Shown piece by piece: positions 1-8,693 of a stretch of 64,000 nt of DNA. The DNA is taken from contig CBDCFM010000019.1 of NCBI GenBank assembly GCA_965216035.1, positions 248,001 to 312,000 on the forward strand. Direction: 5' to 3'. This DNA is from G963664115 sp965216035. GTDB taxonomy: Bacteria > Acidobacteriota > Terriglobia > 20CM-2-55-15. The notes beneath the pieces are model-generated. The model was not told the origin of the DNA, did no database searches, and worked only from the letters and a program-made list of their open reading frames with translations. Positions within the stretch are counted from its first letter, which is position 1, and each line of letters opens with the position of its first letter. A program made the translations under genes and the position numbers.

Positions 1-495
1 GAGCGTGGCGATTCCCGCCTCCATGCCGGCTTCGGCCACACGGAGCGAGTCACGGATGTGACCAATTTCCTCCCGGGTCTTTATTTCCCTTCTGTCCCAG
101 AACGTTCCCGATTCCACAGTGAGGGAAATGCCCAAATTGCGCAGTTCGTCAGCCAGCAAAACCGGGAAGTTCCAGGGAACGCGGGCGTGACGGGTCTCAA
201 ATTCCTTGAATACTTCTAACAGAACCTGCCCGGTCGTAGGGAACGAAATACCCTGGGAACGCAACTTCTCAACGTATCGGCTCCGGGGGAGGACATGGTC
301 CACAGTGGCTTGCTGGCGCGCTCGATCGAGCTCGAGATCATTCATCACCACATATCGCTTTCCGTTTTTCATGAAGAAGACAAACGGGTCGGGGGCGAAC
401 ATTCGAGTGGCCCAGAGCAGATTGGCGTCGGTGTCGCTGGCGGCAACGATCAGCCGCGTATTGGAGTGTCCTGACGCCGTGGTATATTGAGTCAT
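1..495 (-). CDS. Xaa-Pro aminopeptidase-like M24 peptidase, N-terminal part
   Basis: The frame opens at ATG 495 on the minus strand and stays open for 165 codons to the window edge, so the C-terminal catalytic part is missing. The visible part looks like the N-terminal creatinase/prolidase-type domain, with LIVAASDTDANLLWATRMF near the start. It then enters the M24 pita-bread domain at a typical first helix, IKTREEIGHIRDSLRVAEAG (about residues 140-160). M24 enzymes are metal-dependent peptidases that remove residues before proline. The metal ligands lie outside the window, so activity cannot be judged. It diverges from the CinA-like gene with start codons only 3 bp apart, so its promoter must lie inside that gene. 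Confidence 0.8.
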   Translation of the reverse strand, partial: MTQYTTASGHSNTRLIVAASDTDANLLWATRMFAPDPFVFFMKNGKRYVVMNDLELDRARQQATVDHVLPRSRYVEKLRSQGISFPTTGQVLLEVFKEFETRHARVPWNFPVLLADELRNLGISLTVESGTFWDRREIKTREEIGHIRDSLRVAEAGMEAGIATL

Positions 496-498
496 ATC

Positions 499-1224
499 AT
501 GTCGAAAACAGCGGAAATCGTTGTCATCGGGAACGAGATTCTGTCTGGCCGCACCCGGGATGAAAACGCCATCTACTTTCTCAAAGAGCTTCGTTCCCTT
601 GGTGTTGATGTCCGCAGAGTCTCTGTGATCCCTGACGAAATGAAGGTCATCCGAGACGAAATTCGCAGCGCATCCAAGAACTTTGATTATGTGTTCAGTT
701 CAGGTGGTGTCGGTCCGACTCCTGACGATGTGACGATTCAGGGTGTCGCGGCTGCCTTCGAACGCAAGGTGTGCCGCAGCAGCGAACTGGAAACCACACT
801 CCGGGGATACTATCAGGACAACCTGACGGATGCCATGTTGCGGATGGCCGACGTTCCCGAAGGGGCTTCACTGGTCCGTGGCAACCAGATGAGGTTCCCT
901 GTGATCGCGGTGGAGAACGTTTACGTCTTTCCGGGGGTGCCCGAAATTCTTGCCTCCAAGTTCGAACGGATCAAAGAGAGGTTTCGTGAGGATCCGTTCT
1001 TCACCCAAGACGTCTTCCTGGATGTGGAGGAAGGGCAAGTCGCCGACGTGCTGCGCGAAGTCCTGGCAAAGTTCCCCGACTTGCTGTTGGGTTCTTACCC
1101 CACGTTTACCAATCCGGACTACACCGTCAAGCTGACTCTGGAGTCGAAGAGCGAAAACTATCTCAACGGTGCATACGTTTATTTAGTAGAGTGCCTGGCC
1201 GCCCGTTCGATTGTTCCCGTCTGA
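499..1224 (+). CDS. CinA-like MoCF-fold (COG1058) single-domain protein
   Basis: The protein begins TAEIVVIGNEILSGRTRDEN, the signature of the molybdopterin-binding (MoCF) fold found in the N-terminal half of CinA and in related nucleotide-processing enzymes. It also has FSSGGVGPTPDDVT (about residues 68-81) and a VFPGVPEIL motif. It is about 241 residues long and lacks the C-terminal NMN-deamidase (PncC) domain of full CinA, so it is a stand-alone COG1058 protein. The substrate is unknown: CinA-type proteins act on NMN or ADP-ribose and other family members on FAD precursors. I use ATG 499; a TTG at 487 would add four residues but would overlap the divergent peptidase gene. Confidence 0.85.
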   Translation: MSKTAEIVVIGNEILSGRTRDENAIYFLKELRSLGVDVRRVSVIPDEMKVIRDEIRSASKNFDYVFSSGGVGPTPDDVTIQGVAAAFERKVCRSSELETTLRGYYQDNLTDAMLRMADVPEGASLVRGNQMRFPVIAVENVYVFPGVPEILASKFERIKERFREDPFFTQDVFLDVEEGQVADVLREVLAKFPDLLLGSYPTFTNPDYTVKLTLESKSENYLNGAYVYLVECLAARSIVPV

Positions 1225-1229
1225 GTTAA

Positions 1230-1587
1230 GCAGCCCGTGGCAGAGGCCTCGAAGGCCGCGCGCAGGGGTCATCGGGTTGCAGGCGCGAAGTGAGGAGCGG
1301 GCACCGAGGTTTGAAACCGAGGCCGCAGGCGCCGTCTTTTCATCGTGACCGGCCTTACCAATGCCGGACAAAGCCTGCGGGGCGCCTGCGGCCTCCGTTT
1401 GATACGTCGGTGACCCCCCTGCGCCCACAGGGTTACGGCGAAACGGGGCCGTCTTCGTTGTCGCCGACTCCTCCCAATGAAAGAGCATTGTGTCGTCTTC
1501 GCGGCTTCGGGTCGGCGCCTCGTCGCCTCCTAGAATCCGGCCCCGTTTGGCCGTAACGCGGCCTTCGAGACCTCTGCCACGGGCTGC
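1230..1587 (+). repeat. Structured dispersed repeat, copy 1 (358 bp)
   Basis: This stretch recurs at 22487-22845 in the same orientation with roughly 90% identity. Its ends form a 31-bp inverted repeat beginning GCAGCCCGTGGCAGAG. Internal stems are visible: AGGCCGCAGGCGCC (about 1322) with GGCGCCTGCGGCCT, and GTTACGGC..AACGGGGCCG (about 1432) with CGGCCCCGTT..GCCGTAAC near 1540. Smaller hairpins are CCGGC/GCCGG and CAATG/CATTG. No target duplication is evident. It fills the gap between two convergent genes, its end lying 2 bp from the exonuclease stop. It could be a non-autonomous mobile element, a structured RNA or a bidirectional terminator. Open frames crossing it are not credible genes. 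Confidence 0.85.
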
Positions 1588-1589
1588 AG

Positions 1590-2501
1590 CTAGTCGAAAA
1601 GTCCGGGTTGGTCGTAACGGAGAGGGATATCCTCGATCACACGGTCGAAGCCCAGCTCCTGGCATAGCGGAATGACTGTGTTTGGGCTGCCCTTGCGATA
1701 GCGGAGCGTCTCGGGTGACATCTCGATCTCGACATCGCAACGGATACGGGCCAAATCCCTGCTGGTGCGCGCCGTTTCCATGTTCTCGCGGATGCGCTTG
1801 AGAATCCCGTCCCTTCCGCGGAACGACAGGTGATCCAGGTTCGCTTCGGCAATATCTTCAATCGTGCGGCAGACCGAGAGCAGCTTTCCAGCAGTCTTGC
1901 CGCCCACACCCTGGATTCCCGGAATGTTGTCTGCCGAATCACCCAGCAGGGCCAGGAGGTCGGGCACCTGCGACGGCTCGACTCCCATCTTCGTCTTTAC
2001 AGCGGCCGGGTCCAGCCAGGCATTTTTGGCCAGGTCATAAATGTGTATGCGGTCGTCGACCAATTGCGCGAGGTCTTTGTCCCCCGAAACGATGACTACC
2101 GGGTGCCCTGCCCCGGCCATGCGGATCGCAAGGGAACCGAGTACGTCATCTGCCTCGTAAGTCTCGATGTCAAAAGCCGCGATGCCCACCGCCTCTGTAA
2201 TACGGCGGCAGTACTGAAACTGAACTTTCAGATCTTCGGGAGGTGCCACACGATTCGCTTTGTAGTCGGCAAACATTTCGCGGCGGAATGAATGAGCCCC
2301 CTCGAAAGCGGCTGCCATGTAAGGTGGTTCCTGTTCGCGAATGATCTTCAGCAGCGTGCGCAGGTAACCCAGTATCGCATTGGTTTTCATTCCCGACGGT
2401 GCAGTGATGCTATCGGGCAGGCCGTAGTAGGCCCTGAAAATATAGTTCATCGCATCGATCAAGAAGACCGGACGTGAGTTCAAAGGTTGGGATCTTGGCA
2501 T
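1590..2501 (-). CDS. Stand-alone 5'-3' exonuclease (Pol I N-terminal type)
   Basis: The 303-residue protein matches the FEN/5'-3' exonuclease fold at the N terminus of DNA polymerase I, here without a polymerase domain. Visible motifs are FLIDAMNYIFRAYY (about 13-26), the acidic YEADDVLG and VSGDKDLAQL metal-binding blocks, and the helix-hairpin-helix segment GDSADNIPGIQGVGGKTA (about 190-207). Such proteins remove RNA primers or flaps. It is the last gene of a minus-strand run, 25 bp after the thioesterase. Its 3' end abuts the structured repeat. A full polA may exist elsewhere. Confidence 0.92.
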   Translation of the reverse strand: MPRSQPLNSRPVFLIDAMNYIFRAYYGLPDSITAPSGMKTNAILGYLRTLLKIIREQEPPYMAAAFEGAHSFRREMFADYKANRVAPPEDLKVQFQYCRRITEAVGIAAFDIETYEADDVLGSLAIRMAGAGHPVVIVSGDKDLAQLVDDRIHIYDLAKNAWLDPAAVKTKMGVEPSQVPDLLALLGDSADNIPGIQGVGGKTAGKLLSVCRTIEDIAEANLDHLSFRGRDGILKRIRENMETARTSRDLARIRCDVEIEMSPETLRYRKGSPNTVIPLCQELGFDRVIEDIPLRYDQPGLFD

Positions 2502-2526
2502 GGAGCGCTTTCAGGTCTCAATGTTC

Positions 2527-2907
2527 TCAGTCATCTTTAATGGGTGTAGGACGACCATTTTCATCGACCGCGACGTACACGACGCGCGCAGACGTGACCT
2601 TGACGGTTTCGCGCTGTCCGTCCAGGCCCATGCGGTCCGCTTCGACGTCCACTTCGATCGTGATTGAAGTTGATCCCACTTTCACGGTCCGGGTGAAGAA
2701 AGTGACGGTGTCGCCCAGGAAAACGGGCGCGAGAAACTCGACGTTTTCCATCACTTTCGTTACAAACTTCTTCGCCGCGTGTTTTCGCGCTTCAGTGCCG
2801 CCCGCCAGATCCAGGTGGCTCAAGATAACACCCCCAAAGATCGTTCCCAGTTGGTTCGTATCCCTGGGGAGCATCACGACGCGGATGGCTACCCTACGTT
2901 CAGTCAT
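2527..2907 (-). CDS. Hotdog acyl-CoA thioesterase (YciA/YkhA type)
   Basis: The 126-residue protein has the acyl-CoA hydrolase hotdog signature: RVVMLPRDTNQLGTIFGG near the start, LSHLDLAGGTEARKHA, then VEFLAPVFLGDTVTF. The conserved N..GTIFGG segment contributes to the CoA and catalytic site in this family. Members hydrolyse acyl-CoA to free acid and CoA in the cytoplasm. It lies between a small membrane-anchored protein (33-bp gap) and the exonuclease (25-bp gap), all on the minus strand and probably co-transcribed. The exact substrate cannot be told from sequence. Confidence 0.88.
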   Translation of the reverse strand: MTERRVAIRVVMLPRDTNQLGTIFGGVILSHLDLAGGTEARKHAAKKFVTKVMENVEFLAPVFLGDTVTFFTRTVKVGSTSITIEVDVEADRMGLDGQRETVKVTSARVVYVAVDENGRPTPIKDD

Positions 2908-2940
2908 GCAGTGCCTGTGCGAGGAAGATGGCGGCCCTTT

Positions 2941-3357
2941 TCATTCCACTATTTGTGCATCAATAATCCGCAAAGTGCCCGTCGTAGCAAGATCTCGCGG
3001 TAATCGGTCGCGGGTGCCGATGGTCTGCTCTTCACCCGGTCCCAATCTCCGAGTGACGATGATTCGATCGACCTCGGTCGTGGCCCCGATCGTATCCATG
3101 TAAGTGGCTTCCATGAGAATTTGATCATAGGTCGTTCGAGCATTGTCGTTTCGGAGACCGATAAACCACAGCGGCCGGCCACCATCCGGCACCGGCCGGA
3201 ATTCGCTTTGGGTGATCACGATGTCCGTCGATGGATCCGGACCCCGAAACCAGTTCGCAACAGCGTCGCCGTAAGAACGATAACCCACTATGATGGCGAT
3301 GAGGATGAGCGCGATCCGGCGCCCGACGAGCCAGTACCGCGATCGAGGGAAACTCAC
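2941..3357 (-). CDS. Small membrane-anchored protein, unknown function
   Basis: I do not recognise a named family. The 138-residue protein starts at GTG 3357, 3 bp after the HtrA stop codon. It has one hydrophobic segment (IALILIAIIVGY, about residues 14-25) and then a soluble domain that looks beta-rich, including ITQSEFRPVPDGGRPLWFIG and a threonine/arginine-rich C-terminal half. This layout resembles envelope proteins with one anchor and an FxLYD/DUF3426-like beta-sandwich, but that is only a resemblance. Tight spacing behind the HtrA gene suggests a shared transcript and an envelope role. Confidence 0.65.
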   Translation of the reverse strand: MSFPRSRYWLVGRRIALILIAIIVGYRSYGDAVANWFRGPDPSTDIVITQSEFRPVPDGGRPLWFIGLRNDNARTTYDQILMEATYMDTIGATTEVDRIIVTRRLGPGEEQTIGTRDRLPRDLATTGTLRIIDAQIVE

Positions 3358-3360
3358 CGG

Positions 3361-4575
3361 CTACCCTGGTTCTTCCTGGAGCGTCAGCTGGCTGTGAATT
3401 CTCTGCCCCTTTCTGACGAGGGTGATTTCAACCCGATCTCCGGGCTGGTGGGGTTCCAGAATCGTGCTGACATCGTTCATGGAAGCTACGTTGCGTCCGT
3501 CAATGGAGACTACCACGTCCCCCCCGACGGGTATCAGGTAGTTCCCGACACGAATCCTGTCGCTGGCACCAATCAATCCGCTCTCCGCTGCCGGGCTACC
3601 CATCGACACGTCTGTTATCAGTACGCCCGAGTCGGTGTTGAGGTCCAGAACCCTCGCCAGTCCTTGCCAGTCCGATAGGTTGATTCCCCGGAAGCCGATG
3701 TAGACGCGCCGCACACGTCCGTAGGTGATCAGGTCGCTGGAGACACGGTTCACTGTTTCCACGGGAACAGCAAATCCGATACCGACGCTGCCCGTGTTGG
3801 AAGGCGAAATGATTGCCGTGTTGATCCCGATGACCTCACCCTCGGCATTCAGAAGGGGGCCGCCAGAGTTGCCGGGGTTGATGGCCGCGTCAGTCTGGAT
3901 GGCCCCTTCGATGATCCGACCGTTGGTCGCCTCTATGGACCGGCCCAAAGAACTGATAATGCCTGTCGTCAGCGTTCCCTCCAACCCAAACGGGTTCCCG
4001 ATAGCCAGGACCTTCTGACCCACCTGTAGACCCCTGGAAGAACCCAGTGGTAGTGGCCTCCATTGAACACCGTCCGTATCCACCCGGACTACGGCGAGAT
4101 CGTTGCTAGGATCGATCCCGACGATCCGGGCAGGGTGCCGGCTGAGGTCTGCAAGGGTGACTTCCAGACGTTGAGCGTTTTCGATGACGTGGTAGTTCGT
4201 GAGGATGTGCCCCTGATTGTCGATAACAACTCCGGAGCCGGAGCCGGACTCGGGTATGGGACGCAGAAAGAAATCGTAGCTGACGGTCGTCGACGTGATG
4301 TTGACGACGCCACGACTCGATCGTTGGTAGATCTCGATATTGTTATGTTCGTCCGAGGTCAGGCCGCTCTCAGGTTCTACGGAAGGCGGGGGCAATACGG
4401 GTTCCGGGTCCGGGAGAAGCTGAGAAACGGGCGCCTCCGGGGTGAGATCCACGGGCGCGGCGTCTGGGGCCGGAGAGAGGGGCAGGGGCGGGCCATGACG
4501 GGACTCAAGTGCGGCATACACCAGTGCTGCCGTGATGATCGATGTCAGTAGAGCGACTCTTAGAGTAGATTTCAT
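3361..4575 (-). CDS. HtrA/Deg-type periplasmic serine protease with PDZ domain
   Basis: The 404-residue protein has an N-terminal signal anchor (LRVALLTSIITAALVYAAL), a proline-rich linker (about 28-70), a trypsin-like domain and one C-terminal PDZ domain. The catalytic triad is visible: His129 in LTNYHVI, Asp159 in SNDLAVVRVD and Ser237 in NPGNSGGPLL. One PDZ domain plus a membrane anchor is closer to DegS-like sensors than to two-PDZ DegP. The role would be cleavage of misfolded or regulatory envelope proteins. It is followed after 3 bp by a small anchored protein and lies about 60 bp downstream of the GTPase gene. Confidence 0.93.
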   Translation of the reverse strand: MKSTLRVALLTSIITAALVYAALESRHGPPLPLSPAPDAAPVDLTPEAPVSQLLPDPEPVLPPPSVEPESGLTSDEHNNIEIYQRSSRGVVNITSTTVSYDFFLRPIPESGSGSGVVIDNQGHILTNYHVIENAQRLEVTLADLSRHPARIVGIDPSNDLAVVRVDTDGVQWRPLPLGSSRGLQVGQKVLAIGNPFGLEGTLTTGIISSLGRSIEATNGRIIEGAIQTDAAINPGNSGGPLLNAEGEVIGINTAIISPSNTGSVGIGFAVPVETVNRVSSDLITYGRVRRVYIGFRGINLSDWQGLARVLDLNTDSGVLITDVSMGSPAAESGLIGASDRIRVGNYLIPVGGDVVVSIDGRNVASMNDVSTILEPHQPGDRVEITLVRKGQRIHSQLTLQEEPG

Positions 4576-4635
4576 TATCGCGTTCGATGGTCAATCGATT
4601 GCCGGTGCGACACTTGCGATGGGTCACCGCATGCA

Positions 4636-5634
4636 TCAACTGCTGCGGTCTGCTTGACGTCCGGACCGCCCGCTAATGTATGACGCATGCAACTCGACTA
4701 TGTCACCGTCATCGAGGACGAAGTCGCGGCCGACCATCAGACCGTCAGCTCTGGTGCCACCCCACACCTTGGCGAATTTGAGATCGGTGGCCAGACTGCG
4801 ATGGACGAGTTCGGCAAGATCCAGAACCGTGCCGCCCCGTGAGAGTACGAACGGATCGTTGCGGTCCGCCTTTTTGCCGGGCGCCTTTGTATACACGCGC
4901 ACGAGATCAAGAAACTCGTAAATCCGTCGGCTGATCTCTTGAGTGTCATCCTGGGCGTGTGCGACGGAGGAAAACACGATTATCGGAAACGCGCCCCCGA
5001 ATATTTCTCTCACGATTTGTTCCCGATCTTCCGCACCCAGGGCGTCGATCTTGCTGCCCACGATCAGCGTCTTTTTCTGACGGAGGTCGATCCTGGCGCC
5101 CCGGAGTATTTCCAGGCTTGATTCCATGCCGTCCAGAACGGCGTCGTCGGATAGATCAGCGATCCAGAGCACAGCGTCCGCGTTTCCGATTATCTGAGGT
5201 ACCCACGCTTCCATGTGGTCGGATGAAACCGGGGGCAGATCGACTAGTTGAAGACGGACTTCTTCGAACAGAAGCATTCCGAGGATTGGTGCCCGTGTCG
5301 TGAAGGGGTAGTCGGCGATTTCAGGTGTCGCGTGCGTTAGGGATGCCACCAGGCTCGACTTTCCAGCATTGGGTGCGCCTACCAAGGCCAGCTGCCGGAC
5401 GCCTTCCCGGACCAAGTGGAAGGGATCTTTCCTTGAACTGGATTTCTTTTGAATGGATTCCTTCCTAAGAACGGACAACTTGCGTTTGAGTTCCGCTCTC
5501 ATCTTTTCGGTGCCCTTGTGCTTGGGAATAATCGCCATCATTTTCTGGAGAGCTCCCACCTTTTCCTCCAGCGTTTCGGCCGCCTTGAACTGTTTCTCGG
5601 CTTCAAGGTATTGGGGCGTGAGGTTGGCGGGCAT
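4636..5634 (-). CDS. Obg/DRG-like GTPase with C-terminal TGS domain
   Basis: The 332-residue protein has a helical basic N terminus (about 1-75), a G domain and a TGS domain. The P-loop is GAPNAGKSS (about residue 84). Switch II reads VDLPP rather than DxPG, and the G4 motif reads GSKID. The C-terminal part (SRGGTVLDLAELVHRSL through DGDIVELH) is a clear TGS domain. Archaeal and eukaryotic DRG GTPases share this order and act on ribosomes or RNA; the bacterial role is inferred. A degraded copy of its 5' end reappears at about 8694-8945. Confidence 0.9.
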   Translation of the reverse strand: MPANLTPQYLEAEKQFKAAETLEEKVGALQKMMAIIPKHKGTEKMRAELKRKLSVLRKESIQKKSSSRKDPFHLVREGVRQLALVGAPNAGKSSLVASLTHATPEIADYPFTTRAPILGMLLFEEVRLQLVDLPPVSSDHMEAWVPQIIGNADAVLWIADLSDDAVLDGMESSLEILRGARIDLRQKKTLIVGSKIDALGAEDREQIVREIFGGAFPIIVFSSVAHAQDDTQEISRRIYEFLDLVRVYTKAPGKKADRNDPFVLSRGGTVLDLAELVHRSLATDLKFAKVWGGTRADGLMVGRDFVLDDGDIVELHASYISGRSGRQADRSS

Positions 5635-5734
5635 TTGAAAAGAATAGACAATCTATCCGTCGAGCCAAGAACAGTGACAGGAAACAAATTTTTCAGCTAA
5701 GAGTTATAAGCTAATGTAGTCCGTCACAGTTAAT

Positions 5735-6797
5735 GTAACTTATTCAGCTTTCCTACGTCTGAGTATATATGAGGAGAGCACCGACGATTAAATTGGACAT
5801 TCCTGTGCGGAAGGAACTGGAGCGACTGAGCCGAAGCCGCAGTGTGGCGGTCCGGTTGGCGGAACGATCTCGAATTGTCTTGCTGGCCGCCGGGGGTCTG
5901 GACAATCAGGAGATCGCTGCCAAGTTGGACATCACTCGTCAAAAGGCCGGACGTTGGCGCGATCGTTTCGTTGAAGATGGCCTCGGGGGAATCGAAAAGG
6001 ACGCTTCCCGCAGTGGACGGATTCCCCGATCGGCCGCCGGAAGCGGGCGGATCGTGAAGAAGACGGTCGAAGGGAAGCCTCCGAACGCCACGCACTGGAG
6101 CCGGTCCTTGATGGCCAGGGCAATCAGCGAGTCCACGGTAGGGAGAATCTGGCGGGCTCATGGCTTGAAGCCTCATCTGGCACGCACCTTCAAACTTTCC
6201 AACGACAAACAATTTGTCGAGAAGTTGGAGGATGTGGTCGGTTTGTATCTGAACCCTCCGGAAAACGCCATTGTTTTGTCCTGCGATGAGAAGAGCCAGA
6301 TGCAGGCCCTGGACCGCACGCAACCCGGGTTACCTCTGAAGAAGGGGCGGTCGGCACCCTCACCCACGATACAAACGCAACGGGAACCGTTCGCCGCGCT
6401 CAATACGCTGGACGGCTCGATCGGGAGTATGCCGAAGCATCGTCACGGATCCGGTTTCTTCAGATCAAACGTTCCGTGCCGAAAGACAAACAGATCCATA
6501 TCTTGCGACAACTACGCCACGCACAAACATTCGTCCGAAGCGCAACACGCGCTTTTGTGCACTTCACACCGACCAGTGCATCCTGGCTGAACATGGTCGA
6601 ACGCTTCTTCCGGGATCTTTCAACGGCTTCGGCGCGGGGTTTTCCATTCGGTTCCTGAGCTAATCCAGGCCGTGGAGGAATATGTCGGGGGTCACAATCA
6701 GAACCCGAAGCCCTTCATTTGGACCGCAACGGCTTCCGATATTCTTGAAAAAGTTCAACGTGCCCGAAAGAAGCTGATAAGTTACAGTCTGTTTTAG
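5735..6797 (+). mobile_element. Decayed IS630-like insertion sequence
   Basis: A broken transposase frame is bounded by an imperfect inverted repeat. The left end has TGTAACTTATTCAGCTTTC (5735-5753); its reverse complement recurs on the right as AAGCTGATAAGTTACA (6771-6786). The element lies just upstream of the GTPase gene. Exact outer ends and the TA target duplication typical of IS630 could not be fixed. Shuffled fragments of the same element occur at about 8946-9270. Confidence 0.7.
5769..6797 (+). pseudogene. IS630-family transposase, frameshifted
   Basis: The reading frame starts well: an HTH half with LAERSRIVLLAAGGLDNQEI is followed by SESTVGRIWRAHGLKPH and the first catalytic aspartate block IVLSCDEKSQMQALD. 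It shifts out of frame after QPGLPLKKGR (about 6350). Later pieces appear in other frames: DNYATHKH (second Asp), FTPTSASWLNMVERFF (catalytic Glu) and the C-terminal VEEYVGGHNQNPKPFIW up to a TAG at 6795-6797. At least two indels separate these parts, so no active enzyme is made. The mosaic copy near 9195 keeps bases missing here (CGTLTHDYKRNGTTTMF). Confidence 0.88.
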
Positions 6798-6854
6798 CAG
6801 GATGCTGTCCATGGCTTGTTCAGCAACGCCCTGGCGAGGCGATGGGACTACGCG

Positions 6855-6930
6855 ACCTTCGGCAGCATAATTAACCGTGGAATCCACCTTAAAATGGCTG
6901 CCGCGCTGTCCAACGATTGGGGGCCACTTC
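6855..6930 (+). mobile_element. Solo right end of an IS3-family element
   Basis: The 76 bp match the right end of the intact IS3-family element at 19331-19407 with a few substitutions. They begin at ACCTTCGGCAGCATAA (the orfB 3' end) and run through GCTGCCGCGCTGTCCAACGA to the terminal inverted repeat ending CCACTTC. No transposase or left end is present nearby, so this is a remnant from a deletion or rearrangement between element copies. Confidence 0.8.
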
Positions 6931-6964
6931 AGTGCCGCGTGGAGCCCTAACCTGATCGTACCCT

Positions 6965-8690
6965 TCAAAGTCTGAAGAGTCTGTTAATTTTGACGATGAA
7001 GGCACGGTTGACTAGCGGCAGGAATCCGTCGGACCCGGTGCCGCGGCCGTCAGTGTAAACCACGAACAGTTCACTGCCGGGACGATATTCCCAGCGCAGG
7101 CGTGCGTTGGTCGTGAACGTATTGTCGCCTGAGCTGTATTGGGTAAGAGCGCTCACAAACATCCTGGGCGTGAACGTGTAGGTCGTGCGCTGAGCGATCA
7201 CAGACGCTGTGAACTTGCCCCCCGGAAGATTCAGCCAGTTGAGGGAAAAACTCGGCTCAACCGAAAGCCGAGTCGTCAAGTCTATCCGGCCTCCGCTCCG
7301 GCCTCTGCCCACCTCCAGCGTCCGCTTGGTGCCGCCGTAAAGCGACCCCTGTTGATAGGATACCGTCCCGGAAAGTTTATGCTGCCTGCCAAAGACATAT
7401 TCGGCAATCAGGTTCTGGTACGTGTAGCCCCCCAGGGGGACCGTGACGTTCGTGGCGATCTCAAAGGGTTTTGGGATGAACTCGTAGTCGCGCAGGTACC
7501 GGATCGTCAGGCGATCGCTGTTGAAAAACTCGATTCCGAACTCTCCTCTTTGTTCGCGGAAATCCAGACGGCCCTGATTGTTCTCGATGTACTCGACGCT
7601 GCCCTGATAGATGAATCGGCGGATCCGATCCCCTCCCGGCCGCGGGCTGAACCGTGCCTGCGCGAAATCCCTAACGAAATCGGTGCGCCGCAGAAATCCG
7701 ACTTCCGGATTGAAGCGCTCACCCACCTTCAGGTGCTCAACCAGAAGGCCGTAGCGGTCGGCAGCGTAGTCGAAGCGCGTCAGATAGCTGACGTTGCCGT
7801 TCGTGACACCCGGCTTGTCGGTCTGAGCATAGTACCCGTTGATGTTCAGTAAGGGCGAATACGAGTAGAGTCCGTCCACGCCAAACGTCTGTCCGGCCGG
7901 AGCGCCTCGCTCGTCACGCCTCGTGTAGAGCACACCGACATTACTGCGCTCGAAGACATCCCGCTTCACACGAAGGACGGAGAAATTCGTAGCCGGCGAG
8001 TTCGATGGCTGGTCGTCGCGGGCCTGAATGTTTAGCATACCCAGAGAATAGGCCCCCACGCGTCCGGTCAGGCGAGCTCCAGCGGCGATTGGGACCGGTC
8101 GACGGTTGTTCAGCCCGATGCGCCGGCTGAAAAATAGTATCGGAGTGTCGGGACCCGTCGGTCGACCGCCCACGGCACTGCCCACTCCGAACGCAAACAG
8201 GCCCTGGCCTTCAAGAAAAAAATCCCGTCGTTCAGGGAAAAACTGGCTGAACCGTGTCAGATTCACCTGCCGCGTATCCTCTTCTACCTGGGCAAAATGC
8301 GGTGTTGTAGGTTAGATCGAGCGTCAGGCCATTGCTCACACCATACTTCGCGTCAAGGCCCAGTCGCGATCGACTCTGTTGTTGAATGCGGGCGTCGCCT
8401 CCCGATCGGTGCGAACACCGGCGATGGCATACGCCTTCAGTTCGAGACCACCTCTCGGCGGTGTTTCGAGTGTCAATCGAGACATCAAGAGATGCAGGCA
8501 TTTAGACCCACTCATTCTTCGGCGAAACGGCGGTATCACACCCCAGACCTTCCGGATTCGAGGTATATCGCAGCGTTCTGAACGGGATGGCGAATTCGGC
8601 CGTCCACCCCTGATCGGATCGCTGCGTCCGGACGTCCCACACTCCGTTCCAAGTTATGTCACTGTCGGCGCCTTCATCAGTTACCGCCTG
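6965..8690 (-). pseudogene. DUF5916-type outer-membrane protein, frameshifted and 5'-truncated
   Basis: The C-terminal 430 residues (8266 to 6965) are intact. They begin NLTRFSQFFPERRDFFLEG, the hallmark of DUF5916 proteins, and continue as a beta-barrel-like region of alternating strands ending in VKINRLFRL. Upstream, family-like sequence continues in other frames: LGLDAKYGVSNGLTLDLTYNT, GLELKAYAIAGVRTDREATP, and GWTAEFAIPFRTLRY near 8600. An extra T in the TTTT run near 8295 and a missing base near 8363 explain two of the shifts. The gene stops abruptly at about 8694, where mosaic sequence starts, so the N-terminal carbohydrate-binding-like domain is lost. Family members are secreted barrel proteins of unclear function. 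Confidence 0.8.
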
Positions 8691-8693
8691 GTC

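Noticed and set aside
1183..1740. Minus-strand open frame across the first repeat copy
   Set aside because: Arginine- and alanine-rich shadow sequence overlapping the exonuclease and the repeat; no domain.
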